Assembly: GCF_014851585.1 (NCBI RefSeq)
Contig: NZ_JACVAB010000006.1
Coordinates: forward strand, 124,001 to 188,000
DNA from: Agrobacterium sp. AGB01
GTDB taxonomy: Bacteria > Pseudomonadota > Alphaproteobacteria > Rhizobiales > Rhizobiaceae
Direction of reading: 5' to 3'
DNA: 64,000 nt
Shown here: piece after piece, positions 1 to 8,467 of the stretch
Position numbering within the stretch: position 1 is the stretch's first letter
Layout of the letters: the number at the start of each line of letters is the position of its first letter
Translations under genes and position numbers: made by a program
The notes under the pieces: model-generated
Told to the model about the DNA's origin: nothing
What the model saw: the letters and a program-made list of their open reading frames with translations, nothing else
Databases searched by the model: none

Positions 1-248
1 ATGAGGTTTTTGATCTGAGTGATCAGGCCCCAAACCCGGAGCAGGCGACATTGCAAAGGGACACAGGTCGCACAATAGATTTGTGTCTCGATGAGCTGGA
101 CGAAACCCGTGCGGAGGCCGTAAAACGCGCTTATCTGGACGGAATGACCTATCAGGAACTTGCAGATCGGTACGCTGTACCATTGAATACAATGCGGACA
201 TGGTTGAGACGCAGTCTCATCAAACTCAAAGAGTGCATGGAGAGATGA
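1..248 (+). CDS. ECF-type RNA polymerase sigma factor, C-terminal part (5' end outside window)
   Basis: The frame is open from the first complete codon at base 3, so only the last 81 residues are visible and the start lies to the left. They contain a sigma region 4 helix-turn-helix (TYQELADRYAVP followed by TMRTWLRRSL), which in this family reads the -35 promoter element; region 2 is off-window. The stop codon overlaps the ATG of the next gene (ATGA at 245-248). That gene is an RskA-type anti-sigma factor, so the two are probably translationally coupled. The SigK-like subgroup is inferred from this partner, not from the fragment itself. Confidence 0.85.
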   Translation, partial: EVFDLSDQAPNPEQATLQRDTGRTIDLCLDELDETRAEAVKRAYLDGMTYQELADRYAVPLNTMRTWLRRSLIKLKECMER

Positions 249-967
249 CAGGCCCGAAGCAAACTGGAGGGAGCAATCCCCGAGATGACATCATCGCCGC
301 AGAGTATGTTCTGGGCGTTTTGTCGTTTGCTGACCGGAAAAACGTTGAACAACGTCTTCTCACCGACGAAACCTTCGCCGACATTGTCAAAAACTGGGAA
401 GAGCAATTTTCTAGCCTCAACAATGCCTATGAACCTATCGCACCGAATGCGGCGACGCTTGCCAGGGTCGAGGACCGCCTATTTGGGGTCTCTCAGCACC
501 AAATCGAGTCCCCGTCCCGAATTTGGAGTTCGCTCGCTTTCTGGCGAAGTATGACGGCGTTGACCTCCGCTGCTGCGGCCATCGCCGTGGTCATAATGGT
601 TATGTCACCATCATCCCAGCCATCAACACGTATGTCATACATGGCCGAACTATCATCTCCCGACACACCAATGGCCGTCATGGTGGCTTATGACGCAGAG
701 ACGGGAAAAATGGTTCTGACTCCGATGGCGGCGGGGGACAAGGAGCAAAAATCTCTCGAACTTTGGTTGGTAAATGCTGACGGAAGCCCTCGGTCGCTTG
801 GCGTGATTGACCCGCATAGCGATGCGGAAATGATCGTGCCGGTCGACATGCGAGATGCGCTACATGATGGAATGACCCTGGCTGTCAGCCTCGAGCCCTA
901 TGGTGGGTCCCCAACTGGCAAACCAACAGGCCCAGTTCTCGCCAGTGGAACAACGCGCCAGTTGTAG
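245..967 (+). CDS. Membrane anti-sigma factor, RskA (anti-sigma-K) family
   Basis: A 240-residue protein that should hold the upstream ECF sigma factor inactive at the inner membrane. The N-terminal part (residues 10-85) is a cytoplasmic anti-sigma-like helical domain beginning AAEYVLGVL. One hydrophobic segment lies at about 107-125 (LTSAAAAIAVVIMVM). The C-terminal part carries the RskA-type motif around LELWLVNADGSPRSLG and would be periplasmic. I chose ATG 245 because it overlaps the sigma stop; an upstream in-frame start at 200 would run through the sigma gene. In this family release of the sigma factor usually involves regulated proteolysis; the inducing signal cannot be read from the sequence. 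Confidence 0.88.
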   Translation: MTGPKQTGGSNPRDDIIAAEYVLGVLSFADRKNVEQRLLTDETFADIVKNWEEQFSSLNNAYEPIAPNAATLARVEDRLFGVSQHQIESPSRIWSSLAFWRSMTALTSAAAAIAVVIMVMSPSSQPSTRMSYMAELSSPDTPMAVMVAYDAETGKMVLTPMAAGDKEQKSLELWLVNADGSPRSLGVIDPHSDAEMIVPVDMRDALHDGMTLAVSLEPYGGSPTGKPTGPVLASGTTRQL

Positions 968-1104
968 GTTTGCTTTTCCTTCATTTAATAAAAATGTCTC
1001 CGTCCTGAAACTTCGTGTGAACATCACCCGTATCTCTTCATGTCCCGGATATGCCGCTTGCAACAACGCTGGTGGCGATTGGCGGAACCAGAGGAGAATA
1101 CGCC

Positions 1105-1662
1105 ATGATAAAATCCACCCTACGCATGGTTGCGCTTGCCGCAGCAGTTTCAACGGTTGCATTCGCAGCTCAGGCCAAAAACCCGATGGTTGGCGGCGCC
1201 GAGATGTATGAGAACAAGAACATCGTCGAAAACGCCATGAACTCCAAGGATCACACCACACTGGTCGCCGCTGTCAAGGCTGCCGGACTGGTCGAAACGC
1301 TGCAGGGAAAGGGACCATTTACGGTTTTTGCCCCGACCAATGAAGCTTTCGCCGCCTTGCCAAAAGGAACCGTGGATACCCTGCTAAAGCCTGAAAACAA
1401 GGCTCAGCTTACCAAGATTTTGACCTGCCATGTCGTTGCTGCAGATGCCATGTCGACCGCGATTGAAAAGATGATCAAGGACGATGGCGGCACCCATGAC
1501 GTCAAAACCGTTGGCGGCTGCATCCTGAAAGCCAAGGAAAGCATGGGCAAGATCACACTAACCGATGAAGCCGGCAATGAAGCCCACGTCACCATTGCCG
1601 ACGTCAAACAATCGAATGGCGTCATTCACGTCATCGACAAGGTCTTGCTGCCGAAAATGTAA
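1105..1662 (+). CDS. Secreted fasciclin (FAS1) domain protein
   Basis: A 185-residue protein with a Sec signal peptide (residues 1-22, MVALAAAVSTVAFAAQA core) and a single FAS1 domain at about 40-183. Both FAS1 hallmarks are visible: the H1 box (GPFTVFAPTNEAFAALP) and a late H2-like segment (SNGVIHVIDKVLLP). FAS1 proteins are generally adhesive or polysaccharide-associated; the bacterial role is poorly defined. ATG 1105 is preferred over the ORF's upstream start because GAGGAG lies 8 bases upstream and the signal peptide begins there. It lies 137 bp after the anti-sigma gene on the same strand and is a plausible target of that sigma factor. Confidence 0.9.
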   Translation: MIKSTLRMVALAAAVSTVAFAAQAKNPMVGGAEMYENKNIVENAMNSKDHTTLVAAVKAAGLVETLQGKGPFTVFAPTNEAFAALPKGTVDTLLKPENKAQLTKILTCHVVAADAMSTAIEKMIKDDGGTHDVKTVGGCILKAKESMGKITLTDEAGNEAHVTIADVKQSNGVIHVIDKVLLPKM

Positions 1663-1735
1663 TTGATATCGGCGCAGGAACCGGAGCGCATTCACTGGGG
1701 CTTCGGATGAAGAAAAAAATCTCACCTGAGATTTC

Positions 1736-1764
1736 GAGGCGCCTTATATCGGCGCCTCTCTTTT
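1736..1764 (+). terminator. Rho-independent terminator after fasciclin gene
   Basis: A perfect 8-bp stem GAGGCGCC/GGCGCCTC (1736-1743 and 1751-1758) with a 7-base loop is followed by TCTTTTT on the plus strand. It closes the sigma/anti-sigma/fasciclin unit. Confidence 0.85.
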
Positions 1765-1825
1765 TGCCGGCTGCTGGGCAACAATTGCCCATAATGACAG
1801 ATCAACCGGGATGGCCAAAATAAGA

Positions 1826-2620
1826 TCAACCGATTAGCAACTCGTCATCATCAAGTGCCTGACCGCGTATCTTGCGGAACATCTCGATAAGGTCTTCGAC
1901 CTGAAGGCCCTTGCGGCTTTCACCGGACACATCGAGAACGATCTCGCCACCATGCAGCATGATCGTGCGGTCACCATAATCCAGCGCCTGCCGCATGGAA
2001 TGAGTCACCATCAAAGTGGTGAGCTTGCGCTCTTCAACGACCTTACGGGTCAATTCCATGACAAATTCCGCCATGCCAGGATCAAGTGCTGCCGTGTGTT
2101 CGTCGAGCAGCAACACATCGGAATCGGCAAGCGTTGCCATAACCAGCGATACAGCCTGGCGCTGACCGCCCGACAAAAGATCCATGCGGTCTTTCAGGCG
2201 GCTCTCAAGCCCCAGATTAAGCGAGGCAATGCGTTCGCGGAAGAAGTCACGACGACCACCACCCAAGGCAGGCAGAAGGCCACGGAACTTGCCACGTGAT
2301 GCCGCAAGCGCCAGGTTTTCTTCGATGCTGAGCGCACCGCAGCTGCCAGCCAGTGGATCCTGAAACACGCGGGCGACCTTACCAGCACGGCTGGCCGTTG
2401 GTTTGCGTGTTACATCACTGCCGCCAATGGTGACCTTGCCAGCAGTCGGCAGAACGTCACCCGCCAGAACGCCGAGCAGCGTCGACTTGCCGGCACCGTT
2501 GGAGCCGATAACGGTAACAAAAGACCCGTCTTCAATTTTAAGATCGACCTTCGACAGCGCCTGCTTTTGCAGCGGCGTGCCTCGACCGAAGATAACCTGA
2601 ATGCCATCGAGCGCGATCAT
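1826..2620 (-). CDS. ABC transporter ATP-binding protein (TrpX/YbbF-like importer)
   Basis: A 264-residue ATPase with Walker A GSNGAGKST at about 39-47, signature LSGGQRQAVSL, Walker B DVLLLDEHTAALD and the switch histidine in MVTHSMRQALDYG. It matches the ATPase of the uncharacterised importer class whose binding protein belongs to the 'ABC transporter substrate binding protein' (TrpX-like) family. It overlaps the permease gene by 4 bases (2617-2620) and is the third gene of the minus-strand operon. In relatives of this class the substrates reported or proposed are aromatic amino acids; the sequence does not fix the substrate. Confidence 0.9.
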   Translation of the reverse strand: MIALDGIQVIFGRGTPLQKQALSKVDLKIEDGSFVTVIGSNGAGKSTLLGVLAGDVLPTAGKVTIGGSDVTRKPTASRAGKVARVFQDPLAGSCGALSIEENLALAASRGKFRGLLPALGGGRRDFFRERIASLNLGLESRLKDRMDLLSGGQRQAVSLVMATLADSDVLLLDEHTAALDPGMAEFVMELTRKVVEERKLTTLMVTHSMRQALDYGDRTIMLHGGEIVLDVSGESRKGLQVEDLIEMFRKIRGQALDDDELLIG

Positions 2621-3498
2621 GATGATGCTCCTCCGCGACGCAGTCTAGGAAGGATGAGAGCAATCGCCACCAGGACCGCCGTAACGAAGTTAAGGTCGGA
2701 TGCCTTCAATCCCAGACTGTCACTGGACAGCGCCAGCTGGATGGCAAGGCGATAGGCAATCGAACCGAACACGCAGCCGATCAGCGCAATCAGGATACCA
2801 CGAGCCCCAAACAGCGTTTCACCGATGATAACGGCAGCAAGTCCCACAACAATGGTGCCGACACCGGAGGTCACATCGGCAAAACCATTGGTCTGGGCAA
2901 ACAATGCGCCACCAAGCGCCACAAGTGCGTTGGAAATTGCCATACCGAGATAAATCTGGTTGCCGGTCTTCACACCCTGCGCACGCGCCATGCGGGCGTT
3001 GGCACCGGTTGCACGCATGGCAAGGCCAGCATCGCTCTCAAGGAAACGCCAAACTACGATCACAGCGATTAGCACCAAGGCTCCAACGAACAACGGACGC
3101 ACCAGATATTCAGACAGACCAAGACCATAAAATGGTTCGATCATCGTTTCCTGATTGAGCAGCGCCACATTCGGTTTGCCCATGACACGCAGGTTCACAG
3201 AAAACAGCGCAATCATCGTCAGAATTGACGCGAGTAGATTGAGGATCTTGAAGCGGACATTCAGCGTTGCGGTCACAACACCGGCAACGGCACCGGCCGC
3301 CATCGCACAGGCGGAAGCGAGCCAAGGGTTCAGACCTGCGATGATCAGAACCGCAGCAACGGCTGCACCAAGCGGAAAAGAACCGTCTACGGTCAGATCC
3401 GGGAAATCCAGCACACGGAATGCGAGGTAAACGCCAATAGCAACAAAGGCGAAAACCAGCCCCATTTCTACAGCACCCCAGAAGGCGATTTGACTCAC
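2617..3498 (-). CDS. ABC transporter permease (TrpX-class importer)
   Basis: A 293-residue integral membrane protein with about eight to nine hydrophobic segments, related to branched-chain-amino-acid-type permeases (conserved FPDLTVDGSFPLGAA near the N-terminus). I start it at the GTG at 3498, because AAGGA lies about 8 bases upstream; the frame could extend to a TTG at 3525. It shares a 4-base overlap with the downstream ATPase and lies about 220 bases after the binding-protein gene, so the importer is complete: binding protein, permease, ATPase. Confidence 0.87.
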   Translation of the reverse strand: MSQIAFWGAVEMGLVFAFVAIGVYLAFRVLDFPDLTVDGSFPLGAAVAAVLIIAGLNPWLASACAMAAGAVAGVVTATLNVRFKILNLLASILTMIALFSVNLRVMGKPNVALLNQETMIEPFYGLGLSEYLVRPLFVGALVLIAVIVVWRFLESDAGLAMRATGANARMARAQGVKTGNQIYLGMAISNALVALGGALFAQTNGFADVTSGVGTIVVGLAAVIIGETLFGARGILIALIGCVFGSIAYRLAIQLALSSDSLGLKASDLNFVTAVLVAIALILPRLRRGGASS

Positions 3499-3594
3499 AA
3501 GAAAAATCCTTGGTTTATCGCCCAATGCTCACACTGGGCGCATTTACTGCAGTTCCTAAACTGCCATGAAAGCTGCTCGCTGATCCCGTCGTCG

Positions 3595-3657
3595 CAATCC
3601 TGCCTAGAGGATTGGATCACATCTACCTTTGACGATGCCCGGGACACGCCCGGGCAT
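3595..3657 (-). repeat. Two hairpins in the intra-operon gap between binding protein and permease genes
   Basis: The 224-base gap between the binding protein and permease genes contains two inverted repeats: ATGCCCGGG/CCCGGGCAT with a 5-base loop (3635-3643 and 3649-3657) and CAATCCT/AGGATTG with a 6-base loop (3595-3601 and 3608-3614). Neither is followed by a T-run on the minus strand. They look like mRNA-stabilising or processing stems, or a palindromic intergenic repeat unit. Confidence 0.6.
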
Positions 3658-3722
3658 GACGAAGATCGTGCGGCAGTTTTCTCAAGACAAAACGAGGATG
3701 CCCTAAGGCAGCCCTATCCTGC

Positions 3723-4676
3723 TTATTCGATAACCTTGGTGGCGCGCTTCACAACGCTTTCCGGGAACGTCACACCAACCTTTTCCGCAACGGTCTTGTT
3801 GATCACGAGATCGGTACCAACAGCAACAGTTGCAGCGATATCACCAGGCTTTTCACCTTTGAGGATACGCACGACAACAGCACCGGTCTGTTTGCCAACG
3901 TCGAAATAGTTGAAGCCGAGTGCCGCAACTGCACCACGGGCAACGGAATCTGTATCAGCAGCAAACAGTGGGATTTTCGCTTCAGCGGCAACACCAGCAG
4001 CAGCTTCGAAGGCCGATACAATTGTGTTGTCGGTTGGAACGTAGATCACGTCAGCCTTGCCAACCAGCGAGCGGGCAGCGCCCTGCACTTCAGCAGACTT
4101 GGTTGCGACGGATTCAACGACCTTTAAACCAGCCTTTTCAGCTTCAGCCTTCAGCAACTCCAGCGTGGAAACCGAGTTGGCTTCTGCGGAATTGTATATG
4201 TAGCCGACAGTCTTGGCCTCAGGAGAGATTTCCTTGATCAGCGCCAGATGTTCGTTGACCGGAAGCGCATCGGAAAGGCCTGTAACGTTACGACCTGGCT
4301 TTTCCATTTCCTTGATTAGCTGCGCGCCAACCGGATCGGAAACCGCAGTGAAAACAACTGGAATATCGCGGGTGGCAGCAACAACAGCCTGTGCGGATGG
4401 TGTGGAGATCGGAACGATGACGTTTGGCGCGTCGCCTACGAACTGGCGGGCGATCTGTGCGGCAGTTGCCGGGTTACCCTGCGCGGACTCATAGACAAAT
4501 TTGAGGTTTTCGCCCTCCTTGTAACCAGCCTCGGCCAGCGCTTCCTTAACACCATCACGGGCTGCATCGAGAGCAGGATGCTCAACAATTGCAGTAACGG
4601 CGACGGTAACGGTTTCAGCCTTGGCAGGCAGGACAAGTGCGGTTGCTGCCGCAAGTGCCAGAATGAGTGAACGCAT
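3723..4676 (-). CDS. ABC transporter substrate-binding protein (TrpX-like)
   Basis: A 317-residue periplasmic binding protein with a Sec signal peptide (residues 1-20, cleaved after PAKA) and the two-lobed fold of the 'ABC transporter substrate binding protein' family; typical stretches are VTAIVEHPALDAARDGV, PIVFTAVSDPVGAQL-like (here PVVFTAVSDPVGAQL) and VYIPTDNT-like (here IYVPTDNTIVSAF). GGAGG lies 7 bases before ATG 4676. It is the first gene of the minus-strand importer operon and is separated from the permease by hairpins, which may allow it to be made in excess over the membrane parts. Substrate unknown; aromatic amino acids are a reasonable guess from relatives. Confidence 0.9.
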   Translation of the reverse strand: MRSLILALAAATALVLPAKAETVTVAVTAIVEHPALDAARDGVKEALAEAGYKEGENLKFVYESAQGNPATAAQIARQFVGDAPNVIVPISTPSAQAVVAATRDIPVVFTAVSDPVGAQLIKEMEKPGRNVTGLSDALPVNEHLALIKEISPEAKTVGYIYNSAEANSVSTLELLKAEAEKAGLKVVESVATKSAEVQGAARSLVGKADVIYVPTDNTIVSAFEAAAGVAAEAKIPLFAADTDSVARGAVAALGFNYFDVGKQTGAVVVRILKGEKPGDIAATVAVGTDLVINKTVAEKVGVTFPESVVKRATKVIE

Positions 4677-4845
4677 GGATGATCCTCCGAGTTTTTTGTT
4701 TCGGATATCTTCTTAGGAAAGCGATGATTTGAAATCAATCAGAGAACGGCCAGAAAAGGCTTATTCCTATGGCTATATTGACTTCACGACGGCCACACTG
4801 AAAGGCACTGCGGGTTGGGACTAGACGACGGCATAAAACAGAGGG

Positions 4846-4874
4846 ACGCCGTCTCAAGACATGAGAGACGGCGT
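4846..4874 (-). terminator. Terminator downstream of rlmN
   Basis: A perfect 10-bp stem ACGCCGTCTC/GAGACGGCGT (4846-4855 and 4865-4874) with a 9-base loop lies just after the rlmN stop on the minus strand. The T-tract on that strand is broken (CCCTCTGTTTT), so efficiency is uncertain. Confidence 0.65.
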
Positions 4875-4883
4875 ATCAAACGA

Positions 4884-6119
4884 TCAATCGTCTGCTCCGT
4901 GGTTGGCAATCATCATGGCTTCAAAAGCCAGACGCTCGGTCTTGCGCATGCGCTCAGACTCCGACTTCAGCTGCCCACAGGCAGCAAGAATGTCACGACC
5001 GCGTGGTGTACGGATCGGCGATGCATAACCTGCCTGATTGATGAAATCGGCAAATTTCTCGATCTGCGCCCAATCCGAACATTGGTAGTTGGTGCCCGGC
5101 CACGGGTTGAACGGAATGAGGTTGATCTTGGCTGGAACGCCCTTGAGAAGCTGGACCAGCATCTTTGCGTCTTCCAGACTGTCGTTGACGTCCTTCAGCA
5201 TCACATATTCAAAAGTGATGCGGCGCGCATTGGACAGGCCGGGATATTTTCGGCAGGCCTCGATCAATTCTTTCAGCGGATACTTCTTGTTGATCGGCAC
5301 CAGCATGTCGCGCAATTCGTCGCGTACCGCATGAAGCGAGATCGCCAACATCACGCCAATTTCATCACCAGTGCGGAAAATCTCCGGCACAACGCCTGAA
5401 GTCGACAACGTAACACGACGCTTGGAAAGCGACAGGCCGTCTCCATCGGTCGCGATCAGCAGTGCTGTCTTCACATGTTCGAAATTATATAGCGGCTCGC
5501 CCATGCCCATCATCACGATGTTGGACACCTTGCGACCTTCGCTTGGCACATAGGCGCCAACCGGCGTCGAGCCATCTGGGAAGTCACCAAGCCGGTCACG
5601 CGCCAATAACAATTGCGAGAGAATTTCTTCCGCCGTCAGGTTACGCACCAGACGCTGCGTACCGGTGTGACAGAACGAACAGGTCAGCGAGCAGCCAACC
5701 TGGCTGGAAATGCACAGCGTGCCGCGTCCCTCTTCGGGAATATAAACGGTTTCGATCTCGACCGGACGGCCTGCACCGCGTGGCGGAAAACGCATCAGCC
5801 ACTTGCGCGTACCATCATTGGAAATCTGCTCTTCAACGATCTCCGGGCGGGCGATGGTGAATTTGGCCTTTAGCGTCTCACGCAGATCCTTGGCAACATT
5901 GGTCATGTTGTCAAAATCAGAGACACCGCGCACATAAAGCCAGTTCCACAACTGGCTGACGCGCATCTTGACCTGCTTTTGCGGCACGCCGGCATCGACC
6001 AGCGCTTCGGCCATGTCTTCACGGGTAAGCCCGATCAGGCTGGGCTTGCCAGACATCAGATCGTTATTGGCAACAATAGGCTTCTTAATAGCCAGGCCAG
6101 CGGTTTCCATTACGGACAT
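4884..6119 (-). CDS. rlmN: Dual-specificity 23S rRNA/tRNA adenine C2-methyltransferase RlmN
   Basis: A 411-residue radical-SAM enzyme that methylates C2 of adenosine 2503 in 23S rRNA and of A37 in some tRNAs. The 4Fe-4S cluster cysteines are C143, C147 and C150 in [12 protein letters not shown]. Other family signatures are [23 protein letters not shown] and the C-terminal [15 protein letters not shown], which carries the acceptor cysteine. Length matches rhizobial RlmN proteins. It is a single-gene unit with a terminator after it; the upstream neighbour on the same strand is an IalB-like gene separated by a strong palindrome. Confidence 0.96.
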   Translation of the reverse strand: MSVMETAGLAIKKPIVANNDLMSGKPSLIGLTREDMAEALVDAGVPQKQVKMRVSQLWNWLYVRGVSDFDNMTNVAKDLRETLKAKFTIARPEIVEEQISNDGTRKWLMRFPPRGAGRPVEIETVYIPEEGRGTLCISSQVGCSLTCSFCHTGTQRLVRNLTAEEILSQLLLARDRLGDFPDGSTPVGAYVPSEGRKVSNIVMMGMGEPLYNFEHVKTALLIATDGDGLSLSKRRVTLSTSGVVPEIFRTGDEIGVMLAISLHAVRDELRDMLVPINKKYPLKELIEACRKYPGLSNARRITFEYVMLKDVNDSLEDAKMLVQLLKGVPAKINLIPFNPWPGTNYQCSDWAQIEKFADFINQAGYASPIRTPRGRDILAACGQLKSESERMRKTERLAFEAMMIANHGADD

Positions 6120-6272
6120 CGCAATATCCCATCATCGAATACAGCATCGAAAGCGGCCGCTTCAAAAGGCCGGAACATCGTCTGCATGTCATGAAAATCA
6201 GCGGCAGGCAGCAAAAATGCGCCCGCTTGCGGTTTGTTGCCGCGCCTTTAGCATTATTCCCGCCTCAACGCA

Positions 6273-6297
6273 AATGGCCGGTCAGTGACCGGCCATT
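6273..6297. terminator. Near-perfect palindrome between IalB-like gene and rlmN
   Basis: AATGGCCGGTCA (6273-6284) is the exact reverse complement of TGACCGGCCATT (6286-6297), separated by one base. In RNA this gives a hairpin of about 10 bp. It lies 24 bases after the IalB-like stop and is flanked by short A/T runs on both sides, so it probably ends that gene on the minus strand. Confidence 0.6.
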
Positions 6298-6320
6298 CAA
6301 AAACATACACTGCAAAAGAC

Positions 6321-6824
6321 TTACTTGCAGGTTTCGATCTGCTTAAGGGCAGCAGAAATGCCCGATAGTGAGTAGGAGTAGGACGTTGCAGTTCCGCGGC
6401 CAGATGTAGCCTTTACGGTCATGCTCTTGCCACCCTTCATCGCGGCAACCAGTGCTGGCTCTTCAGCTGCATTTTCAACCCAAGCAGCCTTGTCCTTTGT
6501 GAACATCACGAAGTTCTTGTTGTCGATCGTTACATTGACCTTGGAACCTTCGCGCAACGCATAGCCAACCATGGCCTGCGGCTCATAGGAGATGTTCTGG
6601 CCCGGACGCTGCGATACGATGAAGAAGATATCACCGTGGTCTACATTTGCTGGCTCTTTGGTTGTCGGAATGGACAACACATAACACACGGTACTGTTAC
6701 CGGATTTGTACGAATAAGCACCCCATGCGTTGAACTGCTGGATGCGCGTGGGCGACTGTGCATAGGCCAGGCTAGCGCCTGTCATCAGGATTGCCACTGC
6801 GGTTGCTACACTTCTTACAAACAT
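6321..6824 (-). CDS. Invasion-associated locus B (IalB) family secreted protein
   Basis: A 167-residue exported protein with a signal peptide (MFVRSVATAVAILMTGASLAYA) followed by an IalB-type beta-sandwich domain; conserved pieces are WGAYSY, CYVLSIP, MVGYALREGS and a C-terminal SYSLSGISAALKQIETC. The name comes from a Bartonella erythrocyte-entry locus, but most family members in Rhizobiales have no proven role in invasion. I start it at ATG 6824, which has AGGA about 8 bases upstream and begins the signal peptide; the frame runs on to 6914 without a better start. Confidence 0.85.
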   Translation of the reverse strand: MFVRSVATAVAILMTGASLAYAQSPTRIQQFNAWGAYSYKSGNSTVCYVLSIPTTKEPANVDHGDIFFIVSQRPGQNISYEPQAMVGYALREGSKVNVTIDNKNFVMFTKDKAAWVENAAEEPALVAAMKGGKSMTVKATSGRGTATSYSYSLSGISAALKQIETCK

Positions 6825-7200
6825 TGATTTCCTGCCGGGTTTACTGTCACCAAATGCCCGGAACGGCTCTGCCGGGCGCATGAAGTTATTCTCATTTTTA
6901 GTTTGGCTTAACATGGGTTACCAAACCGTCAACAAGAACGATAAAATAACGAAAATGTATCGCCCTGTTACAATTCCGCGACGTTGAGGCACCTTGCTTC
7001 TTCACAGTGATGCAACACGTTTTACGCGCCGTATTCACGCATGTCTCTGTCCCAAAACCGGTTCCCACTTTTGGGAGACATCGTGAGCCATAAGGGGAAA
7101 TTTGGTGTCGGATGCTGTCTCTGCCTACAGCATTGACACAAAGTTTAAGGCGAGAATTTGTTCTTTTCCCGCGCAGCAAGGCAGCGAGCAAGTTAAGTTC
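6825..7200. other. 376-bp intergenic region with structured repeats
   Basis: No gene is supported here. It must hold the promoter of the IalB-like gene (minus strand) near its left side and contains the palindromic element described separately at 7038-7139. The rest is unremarkable, with no tRNA-like fold. Confidence 0.6.
7038..7139. repeat. Palindromic intergenic element, possibly a Rhizobiales RIME-like repeat
   Basis: Two adjacent dyads: TCCCAAAA/TTTTGGGA (7050-7057 and 7069-7076) around the core CCGGTTCCCAC, extended outward by TGTCTC and GAGACA with a small bulge; then GTGTC..ATGCTGT/ACAGCAT..GACAC (7105-7118 and 7127-7139). The core with AACCGGTTCCCACTTTT resembles, from memory, short mosaic repeats scattered through Rhizobiales intergenic regions. 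No second copy was seen in this window. Confidence 0.55.
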
Positions 7201-7578
7201 TCATTCTTCTTCCTGACGCTCTAACATGGCATCGGCAGCATCATAATGTTCCATTTTGATATTGGCGCGGATCATCGCCAGCGCCGCTGTCAAAACAGCA
7301 ATATCGTCGGTAAATCCAATCACCGCAAACATGTCCGGTATCACGTCGACCGGCATGATGAAATATCCGAGCGCTGCAAGGAGAATACCCTTGGCACGCA
7401 TCGGCGTCGTCGGATCCATCGCACAGTAATAAGCGGCCGCGGCATCACGGGCAAAAGGCACGCGTTTTATGGCACGACGCATCTTCGGCCAGAACTTCGA
7501 CCGAACCTCTTTCTCGCGTTTCTCCTGGGTATCAGGATCGCCCGGCAACAAGATTTCACCGATCTTGATATCGTCCAT
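7201..7578 (-). CDS. YkvA family (DUF1232) membrane protein
   Basis: A 125-residue protein whose residues 60-100 hold the DUF1232 core: a hydrophobic stretch KGILLAALGYFIMPVDVIPD followed by GFTDDIAVL. The family is widespread, small and of unknown function, probably membrane-associated. GGAGG about 10 bases upstream supports ATG 7578. It lies 51 bases after the pterin dehydratase gene on the same strand, so the two may be cotranscribed. Confidence 0.85.
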   Translation of the reverse strand: MDDIKIGEILLPGDPDTQEKREKEVRSKFWPKMRRAIKRVPFARDAAAAYYCAMDPTTPMRAKGILLAALGYFIMPVDVIPDMFAVIGFTDDIAVLTAALAMIRANIKMEHYDAADAMLERQEEE

Positions 7579-7629
7579 TGTCTCAGCAACCTCCGTCTAC
7601 CAGCCAATATGGTGGTTTTTCAGCGCTGT

Positions 7630-7938
7630 TCAATTGCCTCGTCCCGCCGCTGCCTTATTGATGCAAGCAGCAAGCTGGAAATCCCTTTCGCTGACACCCT
7701 GTGAATCATGAGTCGTCAACACCACCTCCACCCGGGAATAGACATTGCGCAATTCGGGGTGATGGTTGAGCTTTTCCGCCGATAGGGCGATTTGCGCCAT
7801 AAAGCCAAATGCTTCCGAGAAGTTCGCGAACTTGAATGTTCTTGTTATTGCCAGACCATCTGGACGCATCACCCAGCCACCGCCCAGTTTTTTCAGTTCC
7901 TGCTCAATTGCAGCCGTCTCCAGCCTGTCGTATTTCAT
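7630..7938 (-). CDS. phhB: Pterin-4a-carbinolamine dehydratase
   Basis: A 102-residue enzyme that dehydrates 4a-hydroxytetrahydropterin, regenerating the cofactor of aromatic amino-acid hydroxylases. The catalytic signature [18 protein letters not shown] is complete (paired histidines plus the following Pro-Glu). Length is normal for the family. GGGAGG lies upstream of ATG 7938. No phenylalanine hydroxylase is in the window, so a role in pterin recycling or molybdopterin metabolism remains open. The start is divergent from, and 34 bases away from, the phosphatase gene. Confidence 0.93.
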   Translation of the reverse strand: MKYDRLETAAIEQELKKLGGGWVMRPDGLAITRTFKFANFSEAFGFMAQIALSAEKLNHHPELRNVYSRVEVVLTTHDSQGVSERDFQLAACINKAAAGRGN

Positions 7939-7972
7939 GGCATAGACCTCCCAAATTGAAGTTGCTCAGTTT

Positions 7973-8467
7973 ATGGATCACAGCATGAAACCAGTCTCGA
8001 TACTGTTCGTCTGCATGGGCAATATATGCCGTTCGCCACTGGCTGAAGGCATTTTCACACACATCACTGAAACAGCGCAACAGCAAGAGCGGTTCCATGT
8101 GGATTCCGCCGGCACCGGTGGCTGGCACGCGGGAAACGCGCCCGATCCACGTTCGGTGGCGATTGCGGCCCAGCACGGCATTGATATTTCCGGCCAGCGT
8201 GCCCGGCACATAAAAAGGGATGACTTTGAGCACTTCGATCTCATCCTGTGTATGGATGACGACAACCTCAGCCGTGTTCTACAATCCTGTCCGCAAAGCT
8301 TGCGGCACAGGGTACATCTGTTCAGCCAATATGTGAGTGGCACAAATGATAACGTGCCGGACCCCTATTATGGCGGCGAAGACGGTTTTCTGAGCGTCTA
8401 CAACATGCTCTTTGCCGGCTGCAGGTCCCTACTGGAGAAGATCGACGCCGAGGGTGACGTCTCGTAG
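7973..8467 (+). CDS. Low-molecular-weight protein tyrosine phosphatase
   Basis: A 164-residue phosphatase of the LMW-PTP class. The phosphate-binding loop CMGNICRS begins at the nucleophile C14 with R20, and the general-acid aspartate is in VPDPYYG near residue 130. Such enzymes act on phosphotyrosine proteins, often exopolysaccharide kinases, or on small phosphates; no kinase partner is nearby. Start may be ATG 7973 or ATG 7985; neither has a strong RBS. Its last 70 bases overlap the 3' end of thpR on the opposite strand. Confidence 0.92.
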   Translation: MDHSMKPVSILFVCMGNICRSPLAEGIFTHITETAQQQERFHVDSAGTGGWHAGNAPDPRSVAIAAQHGIDISGQRARHIKRDDFEHFDLILCMDDDNLSRVLQSCPQSLRHRVHLFSQYVSGTNDNVPDPYYGGEDGFLSVYNMLFAGCRSLLEKIDAEGDVS

